Numbered from the stretch's first letter, positions 46,115 through 55,946 are shown. The stretch: 64,000 bases of DNA from Mycobacterium sp. E740 (GCF_001672895.1 NZ_LZKP01000083.1:1-64000), one strand, 5' to 3'. The notes: generated from the sequence alone by a model not told the origin. Made by a program: numbers and translations.

Positions 46115-47932
46115 GTGTGTGGAGCCACCGGTGAGGTGCGCCTCGACGGCCGGGTGCCCGACGTGACAGCTGTGTCGGCCATGGCCGAGGCGATGACGCC
46201 TCGGGGCCCCGACTCGGCGGGCGTGTGGTCTCAGGGCCGCGTCGCGCTGGGTCACCGCCGCCTGAAGATCATCGACCTGTCCGAAGCGGGCGGTCAGCCC
46301 ATGCTCGACTCCGAACTCGGCCTCGCCGTTGCCTGGAACGGCTGCATCTACAACTACAAGCAGCTGCGCCGTGATCTCGGCGAGCACGGCTACCGCTTCT
46401 TCTCGCACAGCGACACCGAGGTCCTGCTCAAGGCGTACCACCACTGGGGCGACCGGTTCGTCGACCGCCTGTACGGCATGTTCGCGTTCGCGATCGTCGA
46501 ACGAGACAGCGGCCGGGTCCTGCTCGGCCGCGACCGGCTCGGCATCAAACCGCTGTATCTCACCCAGACCGCGGAACGCATCCGCTTCGCGTCGTCGCTG
46601 CCCGCGTTGCTGGCCGGCGGCGGCAGGGACGGATCGATAGACACCCGCATCGATCCGGTCGCCCTGCACCACTACATGACCTTCCACTCGGTGGTGCCCG
46701 CACCGCGCACGGTCCTGCGCGGCGTGACCAAGGTGCCACCGGCGTCGCTCGTGGCCATCGAACCCGACGGCCGGACCACGACCACGGTCTACTGGGAACC
46801 CGACTTCACCCGCAGTGCGGACCGGACCGACTGGTCCGAGCGCGACTGGGAGGACGCCGTCCTCGACGCACTGCGCGTGGCCGTCGACCGCCGCCTGGTC
46901 GCCGACGTGCCGGTGGGCTGCCTTCTCTCCGGCGGCGTGGACTCCAGCTTGATCGTCGGGCTGCTGGCCGAGGCGGGTCAGCACGGCCTGGCGACGTTCT
47001 CCATCGGTTTCGAGTCGGTGGGCGGGGTGGCAGGCGACGAGTTCAAGTACTCCGACATCATCGCCGAGCGCTTCGGCACCGACCACCACCAGATCCGCAT
47101 CGGGACCGACCGCATGCTGCCCGCGCTCGACGGTGCGATCGGCGCCATGAGCGAGCCGATGGTCAGCCACGACTGCGTGGCCTTCTATCTGCTGAGCCAG
47201 GAAGTGGCCAAGCACGTCAAGGTCGTCCAGTCCGGTCAGGGCGCCGACGAGGTGTTCGCCGGCTACCACTGGTATCCCCCGCTGGGCGCACCCGAGGCCG
47301 CATCGGTCGACGGTTCGGTGGCCAGCTACCGCAAGGCGTTCTTCGACCGTGACCGCGCCGGGTACGACGCACTCGTCTCGCCGACGTACCAGACCGGTGA
47401 CGACCCGAGCTTGCGATTCGTCACCGAGAACTTCGCGCGGGCGGGCGCCGAGACGGGCATCGATCGTGCGCTGCGCCTCGACACCACCGTCATGCTCGTC
47501 GACGACCCGGTCAAGCGGGTCGACAACATGACGATGGCATGGGGATTGGAGGGCCGGGTTCCGTTCCTGGACCACGAACTCGTCGAGCTCGCCGCGACGT
47601 GCCCGCCCGAGCTGAAGATCGCTCACGAGGGCAAAGGCGTGCTGAAACAGGCTGCGCGGCAGGTCATTCCGAGCGAGGTCATCGACCGGCCGAAGGGCTA
47701 CTTCCCGGTGCCCGCACTCACGCACCTCGAGGGTCCGTATCTGGACATGGTGCGCGACGCGCTGTACGCGCCGGCCGCCAAGGAACGCGACCTGTTCCGG
47801 CCCGCGGCGATCGACCGGTTGCTCGCCGACCCGAACGGTCGGCTCACCCCGCTGCGCGGCAACGAGCTGTGGCAACTCGCGTTGCTGGAGCTGTGGTTGC
47901 AGCGACACGGGATCACCGGGCCGGCGGCATGA
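46115..47932 (+). CDS. asnO: Asparagine synthase-type amidotransferase, N-acetylglutaminylglutamine amidotransferase
   Basis: 605 aa. After the start GTG comes Cys (residue 2), the Ntn glutaminase nucleophile, then GPDSAGVW, HRRLKIIDLSEAGGQPM and WNGCIYNYKQLR. The synthetase half has the PP-loop LSGGVDSSLIVGL and GQGADEVFAGYHWY. Its pairing with a GNAT/ATP-grasp gene marks it as AsnO-type (remembered as TIGR03104), which amidates N-acetylglutaminylglutamine to NAGGN, an osmoprotectant in Pseudomonas and Sinorhizobium. The start at 46115 is fixed by Cys2 and by the -10 element. Ordinary asparagine synthetase AsnB is the alternative. The stop overlaps ngg (ATGA). Confidence 0.88.
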   Translation: MCGATGEVRLDGRVPDVTAVSAMAEAMTPRGPDSAGVWSQGRVALGHRRLKIIDLSEAGGQPMLDSELGLAVAWNGCIYNYKQLRRDLGEHGYRFFSHSDTEVLLKAYHHWGDRFVDRLYGMFAFAIVERDSGRVLLGRDRLGIKPLYLTQTAERIRFASSLPALLAGGGRDGSIDTRIDPVALHHYMTFHSVVPAPRTVLRGVTKVPPASLVAIEPDGRTTTTVYWEPDFTRSADRTDWSERDWEDAVLDALRVAVDRRLVADVPVGCLLSGGVDSSLIVGLLAEAGQHGLATFSIGFESVGGVAGDEFKYSDIIAERFGTDHHQIRIGTDRMLPALDGAIGAMSEPMVSHDCVAFYLLSQEVAKHVKVVQSGQGADEVFAGYHWYPPLGAPEAASVDGSVASYRKAFFDRDRAGYDALVSPTYQTGDDPSLRFVTENFARAGAETGIDRALRLDTTVMLVDDPVKRVDNMTMAWGLEGRVPFLDHELVELAATCPPELKIAHEGKGVLKQAARQVIPSEVIDRPKGYFPVPALTHLEGPYLDMVRDALYAPAAKERDLFRPAAIDRLLADPNGRLTPLRGNELWQLALLELWLQRHGITGPAA

Positions 47933-49698
47933 CCGCGCTGGACCCTGAGACAGATCACACCGAGGAGATCACCCTCGGCCTGCACCACGCTTCCCCGCAG
48001 CACCTCGTCGACGCGATGGCCGACGATGTCGTCATCGAAATGGGCTGGGGGCGGCTCATTTTCGGGCAGACGTTCGCCGATCCCGAGAAGCTCGCCGAAG
48101 TGTTGCGGCACGAGGGGCCGGGCCGTCGCGACATCTGCATCTACGCGCGCGAACCCCACGTGCTGGTGTCGATGGCTCCCGCGGAGCTGTTCATCGACCC
48201 GAGCCACACCTACCGCCTGAGGTTCACCGAGGACGACGAACCGGACAAGTCACCCACCGGGTTCTCTGTTCGGGATCTGCAGAGCGCCGACGACGCCGAC
48301 GAGATGAACCGCGTCTACGTGCGGTGCGGGATGGTGCCCGGGCCCGTCGAGGTGCTGTGGCAGAACCACGAGACCCAGGATTCGCTCGATTACCTGGTCG
48401 CGGTGCGCGACGACGACGGCACCGTGGTCGGCACGGTCACCGGCGTCGATCACAAACGGCTGTTCTCCGACCCAGAGGACGGCTCGAGCCTGTGGACGTT
48501 GGCGGTCGACCCCACCACCAGCCTGCCCGGCGTCGGGGCGGCGCTGACCCGCGCGCTGGCCGCGCTCTACCGCGAACGCGGCCGCGCCTACATGGATCTG
48601 TCGGTGAGTCACGACAACGTCGCGGCGATCTCGCTGTACGAGAAGCTCGGCTTCGAACGCGTGCCCGTGATGGCGGTCAAGCGCAAGAACGCGATCAACG
48701 AGCCGCTGTTCACCCACCCGCCCGAAACCATCGACGATCTGAACCCGTATGCGCGGATCATCGCCGAGGAGGCGATGCGCCGGGGCATCTGGGTGGAGGT
48801 GCTCGACGCGGGCGCCGGCGAGATGCGCCTATCGCACGGCGGCCGCAGCGTGCTCACCCGGGAGTCGTTGTCGGAGTACACCTCGGCGGTGGCGATGGCC
48901 CGCTGCGACGACAAGCGGCTCACCCGGCGCCTGGTGTCCGAGAAGGGCATCGCGGTGCCGAAGGGTCGGCTGGCGACCTTCGACGAGAAGGACCATGCCT
49001 TCCTCGAGGAGGTCGGCGACGTCGTGGTCAAACCGACCCGCGGGGAGCAGGGCAAGGGCATCACGGTCGGGGTCAGCGGCCCGGACGAGTTGGACGCCGC
49101 GCTGGCTCGTGCGCGCGAGGAGCATCCGCACGTGTTGATCGAGCAGCGCGCGCCCGGCGACGACCTGCGCCTGGTGGTGATCGACGGCAAGGTGGTGGCC
49201 GCCGCGGTGCGCAGGCCGGCGGAGATCGTCGGCACCGGACATCACACCGTCCGTGAGCTGATCGAGACGCAGAGCCGGCGCCGGGAAGCGGCGACCGGCG
49301 GCGAGTCCCGCATTCCGATCGACGCGGTCACCGAGGCGACGGTCCGTGAGGCGGGCTGGTCGTTCGACGACGTGCTGCCCGAGGGGCAGCGGCTGCGTGT
49401 GCGCCGGACCGCGAACCTGCATCAGGGCGGCACGATTCACGATGTGACCGCGAAGGTGCACCCGCACCTGTCCGAGGTAGCGGTCCAGGCAGCGCACGCG
49501 ATCGGCATCCCCGTGACCGGTATCGACCTGCTGGTGCCCGATGTCACCGAGCCGGAGTACGTCTTCATCGAAGCGAACGAGCGGCCGGGGCTGGCCAATC
49601 ACGAACCACAGCCCACCGCAAAGGCTTTCGTCGATTACCTGTTCCCGGGAAGCCCGGCGCTGCCCCAGGCCTGGACGCCGGAGGAGGCATCTGGCTGA
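47929..49698 (+). CDS. ngg: N-acetylglutaminylglutamine synthetase (GNAT plus ATP-grasp)
   Basis: 589-aa fusion. Residues about 1-100 form an N-terminal segment with VVIEMGWGRLIFGQTF; about 105-245 a GNAT domain with LWTLAVDPTTSLPGVGAALTRAL and DLSVSHDNVAAISLYEKLGF; about 300-560 an ATP-grasp with VVVKPTRGEQGKGITVGV, VLIEQRAPGDDLRLVVIDGKVVAA and FIEANERPGL. It is the partner of AsnO (remembered as TIGR03103): the GNAT part would acetylate and the ATP-grasp part would ligate two glutamines. The third member often found with it, an M42 hydrolase, is absent here. The gene end is duplicated downstream. Confidence 0.88.
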   Translation: MTALDPETDHTEEITLGLHHASPQHLVDAMADDVVIEMGWGRLIFGQTFADPEKLAEVLRHEGPGRRDICIYAREPHVLVSMAPAELFIDPSHTYRLRFTEDDEPDKSPTGFSVRDLQSADDADEMNRVYVRCGMVPGPVEVLWQNHETQDSLDYLVAVRDDDGTVVGTVTGVDHKRLFSDPEDGSSLWTLAVDPTTSLPGVGAALTRALAALYRERGRAYMDLSVSHDNVAAISLYEKLGFERVPVMAVKRKNAINEPLFTHPPETIDDLNPYARIIAEEAMRRGIWVEVLDAGAGEMRLSHGGRSVLTRESLSEYTSAVAMARCDDKRLTRRLVSEKGIAVPKGRLATFDEKDHAFLEEVGDVVVKPTRGEQGKGITVGVSGPDELDAALARAREEHPHVLIEQRAPGDDLRLVVIDGKVVAAAVRRPAEIVGTGHHTVRELIETQSRRREAATGGESRIPIDAVTEATVREAGWSFDDVLPEGQRLRVRRTANLHQGGTIHDVTAKVHPHLSEVAVQAAHAIGIPVTGIDLLVPDVTEPEYVFIEANERPGLANHEPQPTAKAFVDYLFPGSPALPQAWTPEEASG

Positions 49699-49780
49699 GC
49701 GCGCAACGCGCGCGAAGACAGGATGCCGACCATCCAACCCCGAGGCATCTGGCTGAGCGCGCAACGCGCGCGAAGACAGG
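49684..49780. repeat. 39-bp direct repeat at the end of ngg
   Basis: Identical 39-bp copies at 49684-49722 and 49742-49780 start with GAGGCATCTGGCTGAGCGCG. The first contains the final ngg codons and stop; the second is a non-coding copy. Each holds the small hairpin GCGCG-CAA-CGCGC. The second copy ends 4 bp before the stop codon of the convergent gene. Confidence 0.85.
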
Positions 49781-49784
49781 TGAG

Positions 49785-50348
49785 CTACCAGGTGCTGGTG
49801 CGCATCACGATCTCGGCGGCGAGCTGCGCCGTCGACTCCTGGGCATTGCGCCGGGCGAGCAGGTCCACCATCCGGTAGTCGCCGTACACATACCGCTGAC
49901 TGGCGCGCGCGATCGCGCGGGCGGCGGGTGTGCTGACCAACGCGGTGGTGTTCATCTCGACGGGCGGGCAATGCTCGTCGCGCACGATGCCGGCGGCGTC
50001 GGCGACGCGCGGATGTCCGCGGTCGATGACGACCAACCCGATGAACCGGTCCAGCCGGGTGGCGGCGAGTTCCCACGCCAGTTCCCCACCGATGCGGTCG
50101 CCGACCAGCAACGCCCACTTCACGTCGAGCGCGTCGAGGATGGCGACGACGGACTTGGCGGTCAGCCGCGGATCGGGCGGCAGCACGACGGTCCGCAGCG
50201 ATGCCGTGTGCAGCCGTTGACAGATCGCGCCGTAGGCGGCCGGGGACTGATGCGCCGCGCCGAGCAGCACCACCACCGAGCCCTTGTCAGGACCCGCCAC
50301 GTCGACGGGCACGCTGATCCCGTCGACGCTGACCGTGGTGGATGGCAT
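49785..50348 (-). CDS. Degenerate alpha/beta-hydrolase-fold protein
   Basis: 187 aa. SVVVLLGAAHQSPAAYGAICQRL resembles the strand and oxyanion loop of alpha/beta hydrolases, and ALLVGDRIGGELAWELAA occupies the nucleophile elbow. There the expected G-H-S-x-G-G reads G-D-R-I-G-G, so the serine is Arg. The protein is also short and lacks the usual C-terminal His region, so it is probably not a hydrolase and may be a binding or scaffold protein. The ATG at 50348 is 6 nt from TAGCGT. Single gene; function unknown. Confidence 0.6.
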   Translation of the reverse strand: MPSTTVSVDGISVPVDVAGPDKGSVVVLLGAAHQSPAAYGAICQRLHTASLRTVVLPPDPRLTAKSVVAILDALDVKWALLVGDRIGGELAWELAATRLDRFIGLVVIDRGHPRVADAAGIVRDEHCPPVEMNTTALVSTPAARAIARASQRYVYGDYRMVDLLARRNAQESTAQLAAEIVMRTSTW

Positions 50349-50354
50349 TGGGCC

Positions 50355-50360
50355 ACGCTA
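50355..50360 (-). promoter_or_regulatory. Leaderless -10 element for the 49785-50348 gene
   Basis: TAGCGT on the minus strand ends 6 nt before ATG 50348. Confidence 0.45.
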
Positions 50361-50410
50361 CAGCGGCCGCAGGAGCGCCGCGGTCGTTTCGCGGGGAGTG
50401 AACGCCGGGC

Positions 50411-51067
50411 TCAGGCCGCCGGGATGCGCTGCGCCTGCGCGGCCGCGATGTCCAGAAAGGTCTGGGGCAGCGCGGCTTTGACGGGTACCGACGGATTCGG
50501 CACCGGAAAGGCGATGCCGTACACCGCCATGGCGCCGACGTTCTCGAACGAGAAGTAGATGCTGCTGTCCACGCCGGCGAGCCGCATCGTCTGCTCGTAG
50601 ACGAGTGCGTCTGGACGGGCGCTGTCGATCTTCTTCGTGGTCATGGGGATGCCTGCGGAGAACGGGTCGAAGAACGTCTGGAAGTTCGCGCACCGCTCGG
50701 CCGTCGCAGCCAGCTTCTCGAGATCGAGACGCCATGTCAGCACCGTCATCACGATGCGGGCGCCGTCGTAGCCGACGATGTATTCGGCGGCGCTGCCCGG
50801 CCCCCGCTCTCCCGATTCGGCGATCACCCGGGTGAGCCCGTCCGAACAGCCCACCGGTCGCGACAGCATGGCCGGTGGGGCACCTCCTGCCGCGCCCTGC
50901 CCCGGTTCGCGCTCGACGCGGTCGTACTGCACGCCCCGCGGCAGGTCTGCGGCGGTGAGCACCGCCCGGTCCAGCCTCGCGCCCGGCCATGTCGGGGTGC
51001 CGGCGATCTCGTGGGCGCACCCGGTCAGCATCGCCGCGACGAGCACCGCCACGATCGTGCGCCTCAT
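50411..51067 (-). CDS. Mycobacterial lipoprotein of unknown function
   Basis: 218 aa with a type II signal: [17 protein letters not shown], lipobox LTGC and the lipidated Cys17. The mature part has [38 protein letters not shown] and [14 protein letters not shown], with two Cys that could pair. It would be anchored on the outer face of the cell membrane. No family is recognised with certainty. The ATG at 51067 overlaps the cobQ stop (ATGA), so it is the last gene of a mapB-cobQ-lipoprotein operon. Confidence 0.75.
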   Translation of the reverse strand: MRRTIVAVLVAAMLTGCAHEIAGTPTWPGARLDRAVLTAADLPRGVQYDRVEREPGQGAAGGAPPAMLSRPVGCSDGLTRVIAESGERGPGSAAEYIVGYDGARIVMTVLTWRLDLEKLAATAERCANFQTFFDPFSAGIPMTTKKIDSARPDALVYEQTMRLAGVDSSIYFSFENVGAMAVYGIAFPVPNPSVPVKAALPQTFLDIAAAQAQRIPAA

Positions 51068-52602
51068 GGGCGCAGCCCGGTCTCGACGACGGGTCTGCCG
51101 GGCGCGCCGTCGGACAGCAGGGTGAGCACCGCGTCGATGTCGAGATGGCTGGTCAGCAGGTCGGCCATCAGGTCGAGCTGGGCGTCGCGCCGGGCACCGA
51201 CATCGACGTCCTCGGCGACGACGAACTCGCTGCGGCCGGCGGCGTCGGCGATCTCGGCCAGCCACGCGCGCCGGACGGCGTCATTGTCGAGCACGCCGTG
51301 CCAGTGGGTGCCGTACACGACCCCGCGCCGCAGGCCGATGCCGAGCCAGTCCTCCTCCGTCGAGCGGCTGACCTGACCGTGATGAATCTCGTAGCCCGAC
51401 AACGGATCTTCGTGGCGGCGTAACGTCTTGGCTGCGGCGAAGAAGATGTCGGCGTCCAGCAGGTTCAAGCCCGGCACTGTTCCGGCGCGCGACTCCACCG
51501 CATCGTCGATGTGCGAGCACAGCATCTGAAACCCGCCGCATATTCCGAGCACCGGTCGGCCGCGAGCGGCGTGGGCGGTCAGCGCGTCGGCCAGCCCGCT
51601 GCGACGCAGCCAGTCCAGGTCGGCCACGGTGGCCTTGCTTCCTGGCAGCAGTACGACGTCGACGTCGGCGAGTTCGGCGGGGTCCACCACCCAGCGCACC
51701 AGCACGCCCGGTTCGCACGCCAGGGCCTCGACGTCGGTCGAGTTGGAGATGCGGGGCAGCCGAATTGCCGCCACCCGCAACCACTCCCGGCCGCGCGGCG
51801 CCTGCGGTTCTCCGACGACACGATGTGCCATTACCGACACCGAGTCTTCGGTATCGAGCCACAATCCCTCGGTGTACGGGATGACGCCGTAAGTCGGCCG
51901 TCCCGACAGCTTCTCCAGTTGCGCCAGCCCCGGGGCGAGCAGAGCCGGGTCGCCCCGGAACTTGTTGACGACGAACCCCGCGATCAGCCGTTGATCGTCG
52001 GGCTCCAGCACCGCGACCGTGCCGAAGAAGTGGGCGAGCAACCCGCCGCGGTCGATGTCACCGACGACGATCACCGGAAGCCCCGCAGTCTGCGCCAGGC
52101 CCATGTTTGCCAGATCGGTTGCGCGCAAGTTGATCTCGGCAGGCGAACCGGCGCCTTCGCAGATGACGACGTCGAACTCGGTACGAAGTCGCGTCAGCTC
52201 GTCGCGTACCACCGCCGCCAGGCGGTCCCGGTGGGTGATGTAGTCGCGGGCGCTGACAGTGTCGGCGACCTGCCCGCGCACCACCAGTTGGGAGGTGCGG
52301 TCGCTGCCGGGTTTGAGCAGGATCGGATTGAACCGCGTGTGCGGGGAAAGACCCGCTGCGCGCGCCTGCTTCGCCTGCGCGCGGCCGATCTCGCCACCGT
52401 CGACGGTCACCGCGGAGTTGTTGGACATGTTCTGCGCCTTGAACGGTGCGACGCGAATACCCTTGCGTGCCAACAGCCGGCACAGCCCGGCCACCACCAT
52501 CGACTTGCCGGCGTCCGACGTCGTGCCGGCGACGAGCAGCGCACCGCCCACCGATTGTGAAACCGGCGACGGAAAATGGCGCCCCGGCGTCGTCAGATTC
52601 AC
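51064..52602 (-). CDS. cobQ: Cobyric acid synthase
   Basis: Amidates the b, d, e and g side chains of adenosylcobyrinic diamide with glutamine. 512 aa. P-loop [10 protein letters not shown] (27-36), [57 protein letters not shown]; the C-terminal GATase has [10 protein letters not shown] and THWHGVLDN. The start is GTG 52602 ([10 protein letters not shown]), 11 bp after the mapB stop; upstream frame continuation is not supported. Co-transcription with a methionine aminopeptidase gene has no obvious functional reason. Confidence 0.95.
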   Translation of the reverse strand: MNLTTPGRHFPSPVSQSVGGALLVAGTTSDAGKSMVVAGLCRLLARKGIRVAPFKAQNMSNNSAVTVDGGEIGRAQAKQARAAGLSPHTRFNPILLKPGSDRTSQLVVRGQVADTVSARDYITHRDRLAAVVRDELTRLRTEFDVVICEGAGSPAEINLRATDLANMGLAQTAGLPVIVVGDIDRGGLLAHFFGTVAVLEPDDQRLIAGFVVNKFRGDPALLAPGLAQLEKLSGRPTYGVIPYTEGLWLDTEDSVSVMAHRVVGEPQAPRGREWLRVAAIRLPRISNSTDVEALACEPGVLVRWVVDPAELADVDVVLLPGSKATVADLDWLRRSGLADALTAHAARGRPVLGICGGFQMLCSHIDDAVESRAGTVPGLNLLDADIFFAAAKTLRRHEDPLSGYEIHHGQVSRSTEEDWLGIGLRRGVVYGTHWHGVLDNDAVRRAWLAEIADAAGRSEFVVAEDVDVGARRDAQLDLMADLLTSHLDIDAVLTLLSDGAPGRPVVETGLRP

Positions 52603-52613
52603 AATCGAGCGCC

Positions 52614-53474
52614 CTAGCCGGTGAGGGTCAGGATCTCGGCGCCGTCGTCGGTGACCACCAGCGTGTGCTCGAACTGCGCGGTCCACTTCTTGTCGACGGT
52701 GGCGACGGTCCAGCCGTCGTCCCAGATCTCGTAGTCCAAGCCGCCGAGGTTGATCATCGGCTCGATGGTGAACGTCATGCCCGGTTCCAGCACGGTGTTC
52801 ACCGCGGGCTGGTCGTAGTGCAGCACCACCAGACCATTGTGGAAGGTGGTGCCGATGCCGTGGCCGGTGAAGTCACGAACGACGTTGTAGCCGAATCGGT
52901 TTGCGTAAGCCTCGATGACCCGGCCGACAACGGACAACTGTCGGCCCGGTTTGACGGCCTTGATCGCGCGCATCGTCGCTTCATGCGTGCGCTCGACGAG
53001 GAGTCGGTGTTCTTCGGACACGTCGCCGGCCAGGAACGTCGCATTGGTGTCGCCGTGCACGCCGTCGATGTACGCGGTCACGTCGATGTTGACGATGTCG
53101 CCGTCCTCGACCACCGTGTCGTCGGGGATACCGTGGCAGATGATCTCGTTCAGCGAGGTGCAGCAGGACTTCGGATAGCCCTTGTAGCCCAGCGTCGATG
53201 GATAGGCGCCGTGATCGACCATGTACTCGTGCGCGATGCGGTCCAGCTTGTCAGTCGTCACGCCGGGCTCGACCGCCTTGCCGGCCTCGGCCAGCGCACC
53301 CGCCGCGATCCGTCCCGCCACCCGCATCTTCTCGATCACCTCGGGCGTCTGCACCCAGGGCTCGCTGCCCTCGCGCGCGGTCGACTTGCCTGCGTATTCG
53401 GGGCGGGCGATCGAGTTGGGCACCGGCAACGTCGGCGACACCACGCCGGGGCGAAGGGCGGTACGAACGGGCAT
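52614..53474 (-). CDS. mapB: Methionine aminopeptidase, type 1c
   Basis: Removes N-terminal Met from new proteins. 286 aa with the pita-bread fold. An SH3-binding-like N-terminal extension ([15 protein letters not shown]) defines MetAP1c. Catalytic/metal residues lie in [14 protein letters not shown] (His), [20 protein letters not shown] (two Asp), [10 protein letters not shown] (His), [10 protein letters not shown] (Glu) and FEHTLVV (Glu). It matches Rv2861c. The ATG at 53474 is 6 nt after TACCCT. Confidence 0.96.
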   Translation of the reverse strand: MPVRTALRPGVVSPTLPVPNSIARPEYAGKSTAREGSEPWVQTPEVIEKMRVAGRIAAGALAEAGKAVEPGVTTDKLDRIAHEYMVDHGAYPSTLGYKGYPKSCCTSLNEIICHGIPDDTVVEDGDIVNIDVTAYIDGVHGDTNATFLAGDVSEEHRLLVERTHEATMRAIKAVKPGRQLSVVGRVIEAYANRFGYNVVRDFTGHGIGTTFHNGLVVLHYDQPAVNTVLEPGMTFTIEPMINLGGLDYEIWDDGWTVATVDKKWTAQFEHTLVVTDDGAEILTLTG

Positions 53475-53480
53475 GTCACC

Positions 53481-53486
53481 AGGGTA
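53481..53486 (-). promoter_or_regulatory. Leaderless -10 element for mapB
   Basis: TACCCT on the minus strand ends 6 nt before ATG 53474 and probably drives mapB-cobQ-lipoprotein. Confidence 0.5.
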
Positions 53487-53493
53487 GTCGAGG

Positions 53494-54081
53494 CTACCGG
53501 CGGTCGAACGGGCTGAACCGCCAAGACCTGCGCGGCCCGCGGATGTCCACCGAGCCGCAGACCACCTTGCCGGTCAGGATGACGTGCGGCGTGCCCTCGG
53601 CCGGTGCGTCCCGCCGATGGTCGTGTGCGCTGCCCACGTTGACCTCCACATCGTCGATGGAGGCGCTGGCGCCGTCCGGCAGTCGCAGTTCGAGCCCGCC
53701 GAACATCAGGTCGAGTTCGATGACGATCATCGGACCCGCGAATCGCGCCCTGGTCAGGTCGAGATCCACCGAACCCATCCGACGGCGCAGGGAGAGCCGG
53801 CTCGGCACCGTCCATTCGCCCTGTCGCTTGAGTGAACCGAGCACACCGCGCAACTCCACCCGGTCGGCGGCCGACGTGACGATCGCCCCCGGGCCGGGCA
53901 GATCGCCGACGAGCGCGTCGAGTTCGGAGTGCTGCCGGGCCAAGGCCACAGCGGCCGAGCGCTCCTCGAACTCCTCGATGTCGATCAGGCCGAGAGCGAC
54001 GGCATTGTGCAGCCGCCGCAGCGTGCCGTTGCGGTCGGCGTCTGAGACGCGCATGGCGTCGTGGTTGTCGATACCCGTCAT
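53494..54081 (-). CDS. DUF1707 domain protein
   Basis: 195 aa without membrane spans. The N-terminal DUF1707/SHOCT-like module reads [36 protein letters not shown] (about 10-45). The C-terminal part is a beta-rich repeat ([51 protein letters not shown]) resembling the C-terminal domain of LiaF-type envelope-stress proteins. Likely a regulator or envelope-stress accessory, which is inference. The start is ATG 54081 preceded by AGAAGG two bases away; tandem CCTTCTCATG copies lie just upstream. Confidence 0.75.
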   Translation of the reverse strand: MTGIDNHDAMRVSDADRNGTLRRLHNAVALGLIDIEEFEERSAAVALARQHSELDALVGDLPGPGAIVTSAADRVELRGVLGSLKRQGEWTVPSRLSLRRRMGSVDLDLTRARFAGPMIVIELDLMFGGLELRLPDGASASIDDVEVNVGSAHDHRRDAPAEGTPHVILTGKVVCGSVDIRGPRRSWRFSPFDRR

Positions 54082-54123
54082 AGCCTTCTCATGGCCTTCT
54101 CATGCCTTCGGCAACCAGGCTAC

Positions 54124-55932
54124 TCAGGCCAGATAGTCCGGCGGCAACCCGTCGAGCATCCCTTTGAGCATCCGCACCGCGTACTCCGAGGACCCGCCGC
54201 CGACGATCAGCGCGGCGAACGCCATGTCGCCGCGGTAGCCGGCGAACCAGGAGTGCGAACCGCCCGCGAACTCAGCTTCGCCGGTCTTGCCCCGCACGTC
54301 GCCCGCCCCCTGCAGGTCCTTCGCCGTGCCGTTGGTCACCACCAGTCGCATCATCGGCCGCAGCCCGTCGAGCATCTTCGGGCTGATCGGCTCCGGCGTA
54401 CCGTCGACCACTGTCTGCTTGCCCTGAATCAATTGCGGCACAGGTGTTTTCCCAGCGGCGACAGTCGCCGCGGCCATGGCCATCCCGAAGGGGCTGGCAA
54501 GCACCTTGCCCTGGCCGAAGCCGTCTTCGGTGCGCTCGGCGAGGTCCACCGTCGGCGGGACGGAACCCGTCACGGTCGTCAGCCCCTCGATCTGGTAGTC
54601 CGTGCCGATGCCGTACTTCGCCGCGGCTTTCGTCAGCCCGCGCGGCGGCATCCGGCTGGCCAATTCGGCGAACGTGGTGTTGCACGAGCTGGCGAACGCC
54701 CGCGACATCGGCACGGTGCCCAGGTCGAAGCCGCCGTAGTTCGGCACCGTCCGATGGCCGATGTCCATGGATCCAGGACACGGAAGCAGCGTGTTCGGGG
54801 TGGCCATGTCGCGTTCGATAGCCGCACCGGCGGTCACCATCTTGAAGGTCGACCCCGGCGGGTACAGGCCTTTGGTCGCGATGAGCCCTTCGGCGTCGGC
54901 CGACGCGTTCTGCGCGACGGCGAGGATCTCCCCCGTCGACGGTTTGATCACCACGATCATCGCCTTCTTGCCGGTGAAGTTCACGGCGTTCTGCGCGGCG
55001 TCCTGCACCGCGCGGTCGAGGCTGATCGTGACGGCGGGCGCCGGCGCACCGGGCACCTCGTTGAGCACGTCGACGTCGACACCGTTCTGGTTGACGATGA
55101 CCACCCGCCAGCCCGCCTGACCGCTGAGTTGGTCGACCACCGACTTCTTGACCTCGTTGACGATCGCCGGGGCGAAAGTCTCGTCGGTGGGCAACATTTC
55201 GGCCTGCGGCGTGATGACCACACCCGGCTGGGCACCGATCGCTGCGGCGACCCGGTCGTTGTCGGATGGACGCAGCGTGATCAGGTTCAACGGCTGCTTG
55301 GCGGAGCTGGCCTGCTCGGCGAGGCGCTGCGGGTCCAGCGTGTTGTCGAACGGCCGCAAGGCGTCAACGACCGCGCGCGCGGTCGGCATCAGCGCCTCAC
55401 CGGCGGCGCGCGCGTCCAGCGAGTAGTTGTACAGATAGCCGGGCACCAGCACCTCGGAGCCCCCGCGCTCGATGACCGATGCCCGCGGCGGCGCGTCCGC
55501 CCGCAGCGCGAACGTCTGGTTCTCGCCGAGCCTCGGATGCAGTCCGGTCGCGGTCCACCGCACCTGCCAGCGGCCTTCCTCGCGAATCATGTTCAGCTGG
55601 CCGTCGTAGGTCCAGGTGCGGTCCTTGGGCAGATGCCAGGTGTAGCGGTAGGTGATGCTGCCGGTGTCCTCGGCGTACTTCGAGCCGAGAATCTGCGTGT
55701 CGAGGTGCGTGGCCTGCAGGCCCGCCCAGGCGTCGTTCAGCGCTTCGCGTGCCTCGACGGGCCGGTCGCTGAGCTCGGCGGCCCGCGCGGTGTCACCGGT
55801 AGCCAGCGCTGCGAAGAACTTCTCGGCGGTCGGTTCGGGCCCGGCGGGCTTCGGCGTGCACGCGCTACCGAGCGCGACGACGACCGCCGCGGCTGTCACC
55901 AGAACTGCTACCCGTGATGCTGTAGTTGCCAT
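54124..55932 (-). CDS. Penicillin-binding lipoprotein (Rv2864c-like)
   Basis: 602-aa class B-type PBP exported as a lipoprotein: signal VAVLVTAAAVVVALGSAC with Cys25. An NTF2-like MecA_N domain (about 30-140) and a dimerisation domain precede the transpeptidase with STFK (361-364), SCN (416-418) and KTG (549-551). It cross-links peptidoglycan and is inhibited by penicillins and carbapenems. The final part has GSHSWFAGYRGDMAFAALIVGG. The ATG at 55932 is 8 nt from TAACAT. It lies next to the IS30 element and divergent from it. Confidence 0.94.
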   Translation of the reverse strand: MATTASRVAVLVTAAAVVVALGSACTPKPAGPEPTAEKFFAALATGDTARAAELSDRPVEAREALNDAWAGLQATHLDTQILGSKYAEDTGSITYRYTWHLPKDRTWTYDGQLNMIREEGRWQVRWTATGLHPRLGENQTFALRADAPPRASVIERGGSEVLVPGYLYNYSLDARAAGEALMPTARAVVDALRPFDNTLDPQRLAEQASSAKQPLNLITLRPSDNDRVAAAIGAQPGVVITPQAEMLPTDETFAPAIVNEVKKSVVDQLSGQAGWRVVIVNQNGVDVDVLNEVPGAPAPAVTISLDRAVQDAAQNAVNFTGKKAMIVVIKPSTGEILAVAQNASADAEGLIATKGLYPPGSTFKMVTAGAAIERDMATPNTLLPCPGSMDIGHRTVPNYGGFDLGTVPMSRAFASSCNTTFAELASRMPPRGLTKAAAKYGIGTDYQIEGLTTVTGSVPPTVDLAERTEDGFGQGKVLASPFGMAMAAATVAAGKTPVPQLIQGKQTVVDGTPEPISPKMLDGLRPMMRLVVTNGTAKDLQGAGDVRGKTGEAEFAGGSHSWFAGYRGDMAFAALIVGGGSSEYAVRMLKGMLDGLPPDYLA

Positions 55933-55940
55933 TGGGGCAG

Positions 55941-55946
55941 ATGTTA
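55941..55946 (-). promoter_or_regulatory. Leaderless -10 element for the penicillin-binding lipoprotein
   Basis: TAACAT on the minus strand ends 8 nt before ATG 55932. The IS30 left end lies about 100 bp further upstream, leaving the promoter intact. Confidence 0.5.

Noticed and set aside
46019..47908. 629-codon open frame antisense to asnO
   Set aside because: Shadow of asnO; no motif, no ribosome-binding site and the opposite strand is a clear enzyme.
46115..47932. Housekeeping asparagine synthetase AsnB
   Set aside because: The coupled ngg partner and sequence type indicate the NAGGN amidotransferase; general AsnB activity is kept only as an alternative.
51064..53474. Cobalamin riboswitch upstream of cobQ or cbiM
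   Set aside because: The B12-box core and leader length are missing; cobQ lies 11 bp after mapB and cbiM has a leaderless start.
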